Below are positions 27,550 through 35,172 of a stretch of 64,000 nucleotides of DNA, in pieces (the stretch's first letter is position 1; the number at the start of each line of letters is the position of its first letter). This stretch comes from Methylotenera_A sp046594915 (lineage in GTDB: Bacteria > Pseudomonadota > Gammaproteobacteria > Burkholderiales > Methylophilaceae). The position numbers were made by a program, and so were the translations under genes. The stretch is taken from contig JBKJRC010000014.1 of the NCBI GenBank assembly GCA_046594915.1, positions 124,001 through 188,000 of the forward strand. Direction: 5' to 3'. A model generated the notes under the pieces. The model saw only the letters and a list, made by a program, of their open reading frames with translations. It had not been told where the DNA came from and did no database searches.

Positions 27550-27636
27550 TTATAAGTTAACCTGTTTTTTTTGGGTTAATTTTATGCAAAACGCATGTTA
27601 AAAGATTGTCATTAGCACAGTATAAAGGGCGGCATT

Positions 27637-28587
27637 TTGAGTAACGGCAACATGATGGTATTTACAGGCAATGCCAACCCAGAACTTGCACAACAAGTGG
27701 CTGGACATTTGGGCATTGAGCTAGGTCGGGCCGATGTGGGCCGTTTTAGCGATGGCGAAGTGATGCTGGAACTGCTTGAAAACGTGCGCGGTAAAGATGT
27801 ATTTGTGTTGCAATCGACCAGCCATCCGACCAACGATACGCTGATGGAAGTGATGGTCATGGTGGACGCATTACGGCGCTCTTCCGCGGGCCGTATTACC
27901 GCGGCTATTCCCTACTTTGGCTATTCGCGTCAAGATCGCCGTCCGCGCTCAGCGCGTGTGGCAATTACCGCAAAAGTGGTAGCCAATATGCTCACTAGCG
28001 TTGGTGTGAATCGCTTATTAACCATGGATTTGCATTCAGATCAGATTCAAGGTTTTTTTGATATTCCAGTAGATAATATCTACGCAACACCCATTTTGCT
28101 GGATGATTTATTACTGCAAAAATACGAAGATTTAGTAGTGGTTTCGCCTGACGTTGGCGGTGTGGTTCGCGCGCGCGCTTGCGCTAAACAGCTTAATTCT
28201 GATTTAGCGATTATTGATAAACGCCGCCCAAAAGCCAATGTGGCCAAAGTGATGAATATTATTGGCGAAGTAGCTGGCCGCACCTGCGTGATTATGGATG
28301 ATATGGTAGACACGGCGAATACGCTGTGCGAAGCCGCCGCTGCTTTAAAAAATCAAGGTGCAAAACGCGTTTTGGCTTATGCCACGCATCCCGTATTATC
28401 AGGTTCAGCCGTTGAGCGTATTATGCATTCGGATTTAGACGAATTGGTTGTGACCAATACCATTAAGCTAAGCCAAGCATCGGCTAATTGTACAAAAATT
28501 CGCCAATTGAGCGCAGCAGGTTTGTTGGCCGAAACCATTAAACGAATCAGCCAAGAAGAGTCAGTTTCTTCTTTATTTATGGATTAA
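27637..28587 (+). CDS. prs: Ribose-phosphate pyrophosphokinase
   Basis: A PRPP synthase of 316 residues from a TTG start at 27637. The catalytic FGYSRQDRR loop, the divalent-cation site (MDLHSDQIQGFF) and the PRPP-binding loop VIMDDMVDTANTLC are intact. It makes PRPP for nucleotide, histidine and tryptophan synthesis. The TTG is preferred because an AAAGGG lies upstream and betaproteobacterial homologues carry about five residues before MVFTGN. An ATG at 27652 is the alternative. Confidence 0.96.
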   Translation: MSNGNMMVFTGNANPELAQQVAGHLGIELGRADVGRFSDGEVMLELLENVRGKDVFVLQSTSHPTNDTLMEVMVMVDALRRSSAGRITAAIPYFGYSRQDRRPRSARVAITAKVVANMLTSVGVNRLLTMDLHSDQIQGFFDIPVDNIYATPILLDDLLLQKYEDLVVVSPDVGGVVRARACAKQLNSDLAIIDKRRPKANVAKVMNIIGEVAGRTCVIMDDMVDTANTLCEAAAALKNQGAKRVLAYATHPVLSGSAVERIMHSDLDELVVTNTIKLSQASANCTKIRQLSAAGLLAETIKRISQEESVSSLFMD

Positions 28588-28698
28588 CATTTTCAGTTTT
28601 AACCCTGTTTTCTGGTCGCGGAAAACAGTTTATGTGTAGTACCGCTGTTATTTATTTAAACTTAACCAAATAAAAGCAGCAAAAATAGGAGTAATAAA

Positions 28699-29349
28699 AT
28701 GAGTATCGAAATTAATGCAGTCAAGCGTGACGTTAAAGGTACGGGTGCGAGCCGCCGTGCACGTCGCGCTGGCAATGTACCAGGTGTGGTTTATGGCGCG
28801 GGTAAAGATGCCGTCAATCTTGAGTTAAATCACAAAGAATTGTTTTTGCAATTCCGTCATGAAGCGTTTCATGCGTCTATTTTAAGTTTGATTGTAGATG
28901 GCAAAAAAGAAAATGTTTTATTGCGTGATTATCAAATGCACCCCGTGCGTAATACCATTCAACACATTGATTTTCAACGCGTTTCAGCTTCTGAAAAAAT
29001 CCACGTTAAAGTGCCTTTCCACTTCTTAAATGAAGATATTGCGCCAGGCGTTAAACTAGGTGGCGGCATTGTGGCGCACATTTTAACCGAGGCCGATGTA
29101 AGCTGCTTGCCAAAAGATTTGCCAGAGTTTATTGAAGTGGATGTTGCAGCGCTTGAAATAGGTCAATCCGTGCATCTATCAGAAATTAAATTGCCAAAAG
29201 GTGTTGAGTTTGTTCAATTAGCGCATGATAACGATGCAGCTGTTGCAGCGATTGCAAAAACACGCGGCAGCCTGGCTGATGACGCAGCAGATGCTGCTGT
29301 TGCAGCGGATGCAGCGGCTGAGTCGGCTGCTGTACCAACTGCTGAGTAA
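28699..29349 (+). CDS. rplY: 50S ribosomal protein L25 (CTC/TL5 type)
   Basis: A 216-residue L25 of the long, general-stress type. It has an N-terminal 5S-rRNA-binding domain (KRDVKGTGASRRARRAGNVPGVVYG), a C-terminal TL5 beta domain (about residues 95-180) and an Ala-rich tail of about 30 residues. The start has a strong ribosome-binding site (ATAGGAGTAATAAA). It lies between prs and pth in the standard order and is followed by a terminator. Confidence 0.97.
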   Translation: MSIEINAVKRDVKGTGASRRARRAGNVPGVVYGAGKDAVNLELNHKELFLQFRHEAFHASILSLIVDGKKENVLLRDYQMHPVRNTIQHIDFQRVSASEKIHVKVPFHFLNEDIAPGVKLGGGIVAHILTEADVSCLPKDLPEFIEVDVAALEIGQSVHLSEIKLPKGVEFVQLAHDNDAAVAAIAKTRGSLADDAADAAVAADAAAESAAVPTAE

Positions 29350-29367
29350 TTGATTGTTAACAGTATT

Positions 29368-29400
29368 AAACGCGTGCTTAGCATTAAGTACGCGTTTTTT
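29368..29400 (+). terminator. Intrinsic terminator after rplY
   Basis: AAACGCGTGCTTA pairs with TAAGTACGCGTTT (13 bp, one mismatch, GCAT loop), followed by a T-run, 19 bp after the rplY stop. Confidence 0.85.
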
Positions 29401-29441
29401 ATTGGCATTTTTACTTAATCCAACACTGTTAAACTAAGCAT

Positions 29442-30041
29442 ATGGATGGCATCAAACTTTTTGTAGGTCTTGGTAATCCTGGCGATAAATACGTTGCCAC
29501 GCGCCACAACGCGGGCTTTTGGTGGATAGATCAAATTACAGTGCAAACCAATAGCAAACTGGCGATGGATGCGAAAATGTTTGGCTTTACTGGCAAGTTA
29601 AATGTAGCCAAATTAAATGCGGCCAATTCAGAGCAAGATAAATGGTTGTTAAAACCCGCTACTTTTATGAATGGCAGTGGCAAAGCAGTCGCCGCTATTG
29701 CGAATTATTACAAAATTTTGCCTGCGCAAATTTTAGTGATTCATGATGAATTAGATTTGCCGCCAGAAACCGTCAAGCTTAAAAAAGGCGGCGGACATGG
29801 CGGCCATAACGGTTTAAAAGATATTACAGTAGCTTTGGGAACGCCTAATTTTTGGCGTCTACGTTTAGGAATAGGTCATCCAGGTGATCGGAATGAAGTA
29901 GTGAATTTTGTGCTAAAAGCGCCATTAAAAGATGAGCAAAATGCCATTAATCAATGTATTGATAAAAGCTTAGAAATTGTGCCGCAATTGCTTAGCGGTG
30001 ACTTTGAGAATGCAATGTTAAAATTGCATACTAAGACTTAA
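29442..30041 (+). CDS. pth: Peptidyl-tRNA hydrolase
   Basis: A 199-residue Pth. The N-terminal FVGLGNPGDKYVATRHNAGFW contains the catalytic His and Asn. FMNGSGKAV, IHDELDLPP and GGHGGHNGLKDI are conserved family blocks. It releases tRNA from prematurely dropped peptidyl-tRNA. It is encoded between rplY and ychF as in most proteobacteria. Confidence 0.97.
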   Translation: MDGIKLFVGLGNPGDKYVATRHNAGFWWIDQITVQTNSKLAMDAKMFGFTGKLNVAKLNAANSEQDKWLLKPATFMNGSGKAVAAIANYYKILPAQILVIHDELDLPPETVKLKKGGGHGGHNGLKDITVALGTPNFWRLRLGIGHPGDRNEVVNFVLKAPLKDEQNAINQCIDKSLEIVPQLLSGDFENAMLKLHTKT

Positions 30042-30227
30042 AAAGCGCTCACTATCAAACAATCAGTGTTATTCCATTCAGATTTTGCGCAAGGCTTTAA
30101 ATTTAAGTCGTAGGCGTTGAAATTTGAGGTGATGAGACAGTACAAGTAGTACGGTGAAATCGCCGAAAATAAAGAATTTAAATAAAACTTAGCGCAGAGA
30201 TTGCGTGAAAGATGATTGGAAAAAAAC

Positions 30228-31313
30228 ATGAAGTGCGGAATTGTTGGCTTGCCCAACGTAGGAAAATCCACCCTATTCAACGCGATAACCAAAGCAGGAA
30301 TCGCCGCAGAAAACTACCCTTTTTGCACGATTGAACCAAACGTGGGCATTGTAGAAGTGCCAGATACGCGCTTGCAGCCATTAATTGATATTGTAAAACC
30401 GCACAAAGTACAACCCGCAATTGTTGAATTTGTGGATATTGCCGGTTTGGTTGCAGGCGCATCAAAAGGCGAAGGATTAGGCAATAAATTTTTAGCCAAC
30501 ATACGCGAAACCGATGCCATTGCACATGTGGTACGCTGTTTTGAAGATGCCAATGTCATTCACGTATCTAACAAAATTGACCCACTATCAGACATTGAAG
30601 TGATTAATACCGAACTCGCACTAGCCGACATGGAAACAGTTGAAAAAACCATGCAGCGCGAAAGTAAAAAAGCTAAAAGTGGCGATAAAGATGCCATCGC
30701 TTTGGTCGCAGTATTAGATAAAGTATTACCTTGCTTAAACGAAGCCAAAGCGGTGCGCACTTTGGGCTTAGATGCAGATGAATTGCTGCTATTAAAACCG
30801 CTGTGTCTGATTACCGTAAAACCTGTGATGTATTTGGCCAATGTTGATGAAAAAGGCTTTGAAAATAACCCACTTTTAGACAAAGTTAACGCGCTAGGCA
30901 AAGCAGAAAATGCGCCTGTAGTATGTATTTGCGCCAAAATTGAAGGCGAAATTTCTGAACTGGATGACGAAGATAAACTATTATTCTTATCCGAACTTGG
31001 CCAAGATGAACCTGGCCTAAACCGCGTCATTCGTGCTGCTTACGATTTACTTGGATTGCAAACCTATTTCACCGCTGGCGTACAAGAAGTGCGCGCCTGG
31101 ACCGTAAAAAAAGGCGCCACCGCACCGCAAGCGGCTGGTGTCATTCACACCGATTTTGAACGCGGCTTTATTCGTGCCGAGGTCATTCAATATGACGAAT
31201 ACGTGAAAAACAAGGGTGAACAAGGCAGCAAAGAAGCCGGAAAAATGCGCTTGGAAGGCAAAGAATATATCGTGCAAGATGGCGATGTGATGCATTTCCG
31301 CTTCAATGTCTAG
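30228..31313 (+). CDS. ychF: Redox-regulated ATPase YchF (Obg family)
   Basis: A 361-residue TRAFAC ATPase. G1 is GLPNVGKSTLFNAIT and G3 is FVDIAGLVAGASKGEGLG. The G4 position reads YLANVDE instead of NKxD, the change that gives YchF its ATP preference. A C-terminal TGS-like domain follows (about residues 275-361). YchF binds ribosomes and modulates stress responses. The ATG at 30228 is the conserved start (MKCGIVGLP); an in-frame TTG at 30216 is rejected. It is the last core gene before the island. Confidence 0.97.
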   Translation: MKCGIVGLPNVGKSTLFNAITKAGIAAENYPFCTIEPNVGIVEVPDTRLQPLIDIVKPHKVQPAIVEFVDIAGLVAGASKGEGLGNKFLANIRETDAIAHVVRCFEDANVIHVSNKIDPLSDIEVINTELALADMETVEKTMQRESKKAKSGDKDAIALVAVLDKVLPCLNEAKAVRTLGLDADELLLLKPLCLITVKPVMYLANVDEKGFENNPLLDKVNALGKAENAPVVCICAKIEGEISELDDEDKLLFLSELGQDEPGLNRVIRAAYDLLGLQTYFTAGVQEVRAWTVKKGATAPQAAGVIHTDFERGFIRAEVIQYDEYVKNKGEQGSKEAGKMRLEGKEYIVQDGDVMHFRFNV

Positions 31314-31474
31314 CTACACAGGATTAAACGCTTGGCTACGTAAGGAATTACCATCTAATGGTAACCATTAAGTTTGCTTAAAAGCGAAGTTATTTTTGAC
31401 AAGATGCCGCTAAAACACTAGAATTGCGCCCTTGTCTGATGTTAAGTAATTACATTTTGACAACCAGTTTCAAC

Positions 31475-31551
31475 GGTGATGTAGCTCAGTTGGTTAGAGC
31501 ACAGGATTCATAATCCTGGGGTCGAGGGTTCAAGTCCCTCTTTCACCACCA
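31475..31551 (+). tRNA. tRNA-Met (anticodon CAT)
   Basis: A 77-nt tRNA with encoded CCA. The anticodon stem CAGGA/TCCTG encloses the CAT anticodon (TTCATAA loop), with D arm GCTCAGTTGGTTAGAGC and T arm GAGGGTTCAAGTCCCTC. The acceptor stem GGTGATG pairs with TTTCACC, leaving one T-T mismatch and one G-T pair at the base. Elongator tRNA-Met is most likely; a CAT tRNA-Ile read after lysidine modification is the alternative. It marks the left border of the island. Confidence 0.92.
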
Positions 31552-31559
31552 ATAAAGAC

Positions 31560-31603
31560 GCGGCTTTCGGGGTAAGTAACCACTTCGAAAGCCGCTTTTT
31601 TTT
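31560..31603 (+). terminator. Intrinsic terminator after tRNA-Met
   Basis: GCGGCTTTCG pairs perfectly with CGAAAGCCGC around a 16-base loop and is followed by eight T residues. It ends the tRNA-Met transcript and is the last chromosomal-looking signal before the island. Confidence 0.92.
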
Positions 31604-31777
31604 ATCTACAAGTAGACATCTAGATAGACAAATACTACCTATTTGCGTTCTCTATCAATTCCCGATATTCTCCAAACCATGTAACAATTATTACCAAATT
31701 AAATATTTTTAGTTGACGTGGGTCTGTTTTGCTCAAAGATCACTTAAGTGATTGATTGACCTGCGGAGGATACACAT

Positions 31778-32539
31778 ATAAAACTGCACGTCATTTCAGA
31801 TCTACACAACGAATTCTCTTTGCATACACCCACTGCTGAATCAATGGCAGCCGATGTGATTGTTTTAGCTGGAGATATCTGGAAGCATGCCCGCGGCATC
31901 GGATGGGCGCGTGAGACGTGGCCAAATCATCGTATTGTTTATGTCGCTGGAAACCACGAGTACTACGGCAAAATGAGATTGCCTACATTATCTAAATTGC
32001 ACATTGCCGCCAAAGAATGCGGTGTAGATTTTCTAGATAACGATGAAGTCATTATTGATGGTGTGCGCTTCCTGGGATGCACTTTATGGACTGACTTTGA
32101 GCTATTTGGAATGCGGAATCGCCGATGGTGCATGATTGACGCACAAAATCACCTTAACGATTTTAGAGTTATTCATGAATCAAAAGGCCATTTCAGCCCG
32201 CTTGATTCAATACTACTGCACCGCGAATCTGTTGAATTCCTGAAAGCAAAGCTGGATACACCATTTGACGGCAAAACAGTTGTGGTGACACATCACCTAC
32301 CCTCTCAGCGTTCTGTAGCATTGCGCTTCGCCGAAGATAATTTATCTGCATGCTTTGCTTCACATCTTGATTATCTGATTGATGGAAATAAAGCGCAGTT
32401 ATGGATTCATGGCCATACGCATGACAATTTTGATTACGTATTCAATGGCACGCGTATTGTCTGCAATCCTCGCGGCTATGTTACATATAACAATACGGAA
32501 AACTTTGACTTTAATCCGTCATTGATTGTTGAAGTATGA
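31778..32539 (+). CDS. Calcineurin-like metallophosphoesterase, copy 1 (AUA start)
   Basis: A metallophosphoesterase of 253 residues with all metal motifs: VISDLHNEF (DxH), VLAGDIW (GD), VAGNHEYY (GNHE), THHLPS and IHGHTHDN (GHxH). Such enzymes hydrolyse phosphomono- or diesters, including cyclic nucleotides and nucleic acids. The first ATG or TTG codons lie after the DxH motif, so the reading frame must start upstream. ATA at 31778 follows GGAGGA by 7 nt and gives (M)KLHVISDLHNEF, the exact family N-terminus. It overlaps the next gene by ATGA. It heads a cluster of phosphatase and nuclease genes. Confidence 0.85.
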   Translation: MKLHVISDLHNEFSLHTPTAESMAADVIVLAGDIWKHARGIGWARETWPNHRIVYVAGNHEYYGKMRLPTLSKLHIAAKECGVDFLDNDEVIIDGVRFLGCTLWTDFELFGMRNRRWCMIDAQNHLNDFRVIHESKGHFSPLDSILLHRESVEFLKAKLDTPFDGKTVVVTHHLPSQRSVALRFAEDNLSACFASHLDYLIDGNKAQLWIHGHTHDNFDYVFNGTRIVCNPRGYVTYNNTENFDFNPSLIVEV

Positions 32540-33015
32540 AAACCTTATTTCTCGACTACGACGGGGTGCTGCACCCTGCCAGCGTTTGGTTTAATCACGG
32601 TGAGATTCAGCTTGATTGCGAAGATGAGAGCCTGTACCTTTTTTGCTGGGCTCCATTGTTGGAAAGCATCCTAGATGATGAAGATCCACAAGGCCAGGTA
32701 AAAATTGTTCTTTCAACTACCTGGGGTCATCGCTACGGCTGGAAATTAGCAGCAAAACGATTAACGCCTGGCTTAGAAGCTAGAGTTATTGGCGGGACTA
32801 CGGGCTACCCACAATCACGGGGCCGCCAGATTGAAATGTACGCCGAAGATGTGCGGATAGATCATCTAAATTGGATTGCGCTTGATGACGATGATTATCG
32901 TTGGCCAGAGCAACACCTTGATAAGTTGGTTAAAACTGATGAAAATTTGGGCTTACTTTGTAAGAACACGCAGCAGTTGTTAAGGCTAAAACTGCAAGAA
33001 TTGTTGCTGAATTAA
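32536..33015 (+). CDS. HAD phosphatase of the RNA-repair (SAK) type, copy 1
   Basis: A 159-residue single-domain HAD protein. Motif I is FLDYDGVLHP, motif II is VLSTTW and motif IV is ALDDDDYRWP. The pattern FLDxDGVLHP...LSTTW...R.T.LEARVIG resembles the HAD domain described in 'Swiss Army Knife' RNA-repair proteins (Pfam HAD_SAK type). By family it should be a phosphatase acting on phosphorylated ends or small phosphoesters; the substrate is inferred. Its start overlaps the metallophosphoesterase stop (ATGA), so the two are coupled. The closest relative in the window is the protein at 36963-37442, of identical length. Confidence 0.82.
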   Translation: MKTLFLDYDGVLHPASVWFNHGEIQLDCEDESLYLFCWAPLLESILDDEDPQGQVKIVLSTTWGHRYGWKLAAKRLTPGLEARVIGGTTGYPQSRGRQIEMYAEDVRIDHLNWIALDDDDYRWPEQHLDKLVKTDENLGLLCKNTQQLLRLKLQELLLN

Positions 33016-33051
33016 CGCATTTCTGTAAATAAGTTGCAATGGTCAACGGGA

Positions 33052-33240
33052 TTAGCCTTCTAACTTGTGAGACTTGAGATACTGCCTGCCTTTGCTATTA
33101 ACCATCCATCCAGAGGGGTATTTGGTGGAAATGTATGTGCTTAACAAAAGCTTGCGAATGTCATCAGACTGGATCGCAATCTGCTCATTGTTAGCAATGA
33201 TGCGAAGTGCTTGATCTAAATTATCCGGTAGCTTTTCCAT
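33052..33240 (-). CDS. Hypothetical 62-residue protein
   Basis: A short open frame on the opposite strand between HAD copy 1 and the PIN-linked antitoxin. The sequence (MEKLPDNLDQALRIIANNEQ...) is predicted to be a helix followed by a beta-rich C-terminus with YPSGWMVNSKGRQYLKSH. I do not recognise it. There is no clear Shine-Dalgarno before the ATG. Composition looks protein-like, but it could be a chance frame. Confidence 0.4.
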   Translation of the reverse strand: MEKLPDNLDQALRIIANNEQIAIQSDDIRKLLLSTYISTKYPSGWMVNSKGRQYLKSHKLEG

Positions 33241-33283
33241 ACCGATATTGTAATTAAATTAGACCCATTCTGAGAGGGAATTC

Positions 33284-33517
33284 ATGATTGATTCATCGGA
33301 TGCAGGTTTCGATATTGAAAAAGCTTTTGCTGCTTATTCAACCGGGGAAATGCCCAAGACAGAATTAGAAAAATTAACCGGATTATGGTTCGGGGATATT
33401 CTTCTTGAGCTGGGAAAGCGCAACCTTCCTCTTCCTCGATTTTCTTCATTTCATACCTATACGCCAGAGCAAAAAGCGTTGTATGACAAGGTATTTATGA
33501 GTAGTAAAGATGATTGA
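33284..33517 (+). CDS. Putative antitoxin partnered with a PIN-like toxin
   Basis: A 77-residue protein with AYSTGEMPKTELEKLTGLWFGDILLELGKRNLPLPRF. A short helical DNA-binding-like segment followed by a KxxLPLP tail is the layout of small antitoxins that precede PIN toxins (UPF0175-like). It has a GAGGG ribosome-binding site, and its last 8 bp overlap the start of the PIN-like gene. The family assignment rests on layout and on resemblance of the helix-turn-helix segment, so it is moderate. Confidence 0.6.
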   Translation: MIDSSDAGFDIEKAFAAYSTGEMPKTELEKLTGLWFGDILLELGKRNLPLPRFSSFHTYTPEQKALYDKVFMSSKDD

Positions 33518-34148
33518 CTCACCAGAGGATATTTATCATGTTGAGAAGAAATTAGCCCAGGAATTGGCCAGTAATGCTCTTCTTATTGCTAGGTTAAAAA
33601 ATAACAAAGGCTGCGGCATGATTTTTATGCACTCAGCTCCACTTATCCAGTTAGCAAAGATCGACAAATTAAGCTTATTACTCAACTTCAATTTAAAGAT
33701 GTTCATGACTCAGGAACTCTTATTTGAATCTACTGAGAAACAAGCTATTGAAAATATTCGTACTAAGAACGAAGAAGAGCTGTGTATTCTTAAGTTTGTT
33801 AGAGAAAATGAGAAGAATGGCAATCTAGTTGTTGTGAGAACATTTGTATTCAATGCCGCGGAAAATGAACGCTTAAAATATCTTGGTTTTAATTTAAAAG
33901 GGAATGGTGAAGTCTCCGCAAATTCATTATTTTTAAACAGATCAGACTATGGCATCACTGGACCAACTTTATTGCTATATGAAGACACTGACGTTTCAGC
34001 TATGTCTAAAAATGATGACGTGTATTTTTCGACGACTTATGCGGCGTTGGTCGCTATGGAAAAAATCAATATTATTCAATCAGCCGATGCTGAATGGCAA
34101 AAGATTACTAAAACTACAATTTTTAAGGACAATCAAAAAAGTGAGTAA
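33510..34148 (+). CDS. PIN-like toxin/ribonuclease
   Basis: A 212-residue protein whose segments resemble a PIN domain: HSAPLIQLAKIDKLSLLLNF (strand 1 and helix), then, after an insertion, LLYEDTDVSAMSKNDDVYFSTTYAALVAMEKINII, which matches the PIN C-terminal E/D pair and ST..FL..ME..gli block. PIN toxins are Mg-dependent RNases. The first catalytic Asp position is replaced (HSAPL where DSSxL is expected; compare 41634-42158), so activity may be altered. It overlaps an upstream antitoxin-like gene by 8 bp and a decayed small gene downstream by 8 bp. Its middle region (about 60-130) is unusual for a PIN protein. Confidence 0.55.
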   Translation: MIDSPEDIYHVEKKLAQELASNALLIARLKNNKGCGMIFMHSAPLIQLAKIDKLSLLLNFNLKMFMTQELLFESTEKQAIENIRTKNEEELCILKFVRENEKNGNLVVVRTFVFNAAENERLKYLGFNLKGNGEVSANSLFLNRSDYGITGPTLLLYEDTDVSAMSKNDDVYFSTTYAALVAMEKINIIQSADAEWQKITKTTIFKDNQKSE

Positions 34149-34341
34149 TAAATCAGATCCTCTAAAAAAAGGCTCAGCGATAATTGTTGAAGGAAACTTT
34201 GATTAATTTTTTCAAAAACATTTTAGAGACCAACTAGAAGCTGATTTACGTTCCAATCCTAACAAGGATGGTGGGTTTTTAAAATCCGATGATGCAAAAA
34301 GAATGAAGGTATTGAAATGGAAAAAATCGGTAAAAATATAA
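34141..34341 (+). pseudogene. Decayed 66-codon antitoxin-like gene (in-frame TAA at codon 22)
   Basis: A frame starting at GTG 34141, overlapping the PIN-like stop by 8 bp, reads 21 residues ending IIVEGNFD. It then meets TAA (34204-34206) and continues FFQKHFRDQLEADLRSN... to KWKKSVKI and a natural stop at 34341. The part after the TAA aligns with the C-terminus of the Xre protein at 55189-55587 (NFDAHYQENFRNKLENELKNN...SKI), showing it was coding. A single GAA or CAA to TAA change explains the break. It is probably the second antitoxin of the PIN module, now inactive or read through. Confidence 0.65.
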
Positions 34342-34380
34342 ACATTGAAAATAAATTTAACCCATTGTTAGAGAGAAGAC

Positions 34381-34812
34381 ATGATCGACTCACCAGAAAT
34401 TATTAAAATACTCATAGAAGCTGGTGTTGATATAGACACAAGGGATATGGATGGGTACACAACGCTCATGAAAACCAAGTCTCCAGAAGTGGCTCAACTG
34501 CTCATTGATGCCGGCGCTGATGTGAGTGCTACTTTGCCACACGGCATAACCGTTTTAATGATTACAAACTCAACAGAGATTATAAGGCTGTTGGTCGATG
34601 CAGGCGCAGATATCAATGCACAAAATAGCTTTGGTCAAACCGCATTAATGCGAACTTGTTCACTAGAGAAAATTAAAACTTTAATTGACTTAGGTGCAGA
34701 TCCGTACATTAAAGACAATTTTGGCGGGGATGCTTTTACTGTTTATCGCGAGTGTGATGATCAAGATGAAATTGAGCGATACCTTGAAGAGTTGAAATCT
34801 AAAAATTGTTGA
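34381..34812 (+). CDS. Ankyrin-repeat protein (short)
   Basis: A 143-residue protein made of about four ankyrin repeats: IIKILIEAGVDIDTRDMDGYT, VAQLLIDAGADVSA, IIRLLVDAGADINAQNSFGQTALM and IKTLIDLGADPYIKD. Ankyrin repeats mediate protein-protein contacts. No signal peptide or catalytic domain is present. Its first codons (MIDSPE) are nearly identical in DNA to those of the PIN-like gene. A larger ankyrin protein lies at the other end of the island (57192-57917). Role unknown. Confidence 0.8.
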   Translation: MIDSPEIIKILIEAGVDIDTRDMDGYTTLMKTKSPEVAQLLIDAGADVSATLPHGITVLMITNSTEIIRLLVDAGADINAQNSFGQTALMRTCSLEKIKTLIDLGADPYIKDNFGGDAFTVYRECDDQDEIERYLEELKSKNC

Positions 34813-34883
34813 TTGATTTTAATATATATCATGTTCAATTTACACAAATCATTTTATAAGTGTTTGTTTTAATTACATTTAAC

Positions 34884-34912
34884 TTGACAACAACTAGCCA
34901 AAACGCTATAAT
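34884..34912 (+). promoter_or_regulatory. Perfect-consensus sigma-70 promoter
   Basis: TTGACA (34884-34889), a 17-bp spacer and TATAAT (34907-34912) match the sigma-70 consensus at all 12 positions. Transcription should start near 34919. No open frame follows before the terminator at 35043-35067, so it most likely drives a small RNA. Confidence 0.9.
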
Positions 34913-34918
34913 ATATAC

Positions 34919-35067
34919 TATTAATTAAGCACCGAAAAAACCAATTGAAATACGCTATTTTTACAAATTTAATAGTACATACGATCTCAAAAGCGGATCG
35001 AAGGCCCTTGTTAGCCTAAATTTCATAATTTAGAAAACAATAGGCCACTAATTTAGTGGCCTTTTTT
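34919..35067 (+). ncRNA. Candidate small RNA of about 149 nt
   Basis: The segment between a perfect consensus promoter and a strong intrinsic terminator contains no start codon with a usable reading frame. It can fold locally: CTAAATTT and ATTTAG flank a CAT loop near 35018-35033, and the 3' end is the terminator hairpin. An AAGGCCC...TAGCC segment near 35000-35016 could pair with the later TAGGCC, giving an alternative fold. Boundaries are inferred from the signals. It resembles no RNA family I recognise. It lies in the middle of the phosphatase/nuclease cluster. Confidence 0.6.
35043..35067 (+). terminator. Intrinsic terminator of the candidate small RNA
   Basis: GGCCACT, loop AATTT, AGTGGCC and six T residues: a perfect 7-bp GC-rich stem with a T-run. 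Confidence 0.92.
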
Positions 35068-35087
35068 ATTGATGCAGAAAAGTCTCA

Positions 35088-35141
35088 ATGACAAATATTA
35101 ATTACAGTGAAGTGATCGCGATCGATTTAGAAGCGACCTGA
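35088..35141 (+). pseudogene. N-terminal remnant of a DEDDh exonuclease
   Basis: An ATG frame reads MTNINYSEVIAIDLEAT and stops at TGA. It matches the first 17 residues of the exonuclease at 38083 (MPNNNYSEVIVVDLEAT), including the catalytic DxE motif. The rest of the gene is missing, and the metallophosphoesterase copy 2 gene begins 31 bp later. It is the stump of a deleted third copy of this exonuclease, placed directly behind the small-RNA terminator. Confidence 0.75.
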
Positions 35142-35172
35142 TGATGGCAATAGTCAATACAAAGGATGAAAA

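Noticed and set aside
33949..34206. 85-residue gene overlapping the PIN-like gene
   Set aside because: Most of it is a shadow in the +1 frame of the PIN-like gene. Only its last 22 codons, from GTG 34141, belong to the decayed antitoxin-like gene.
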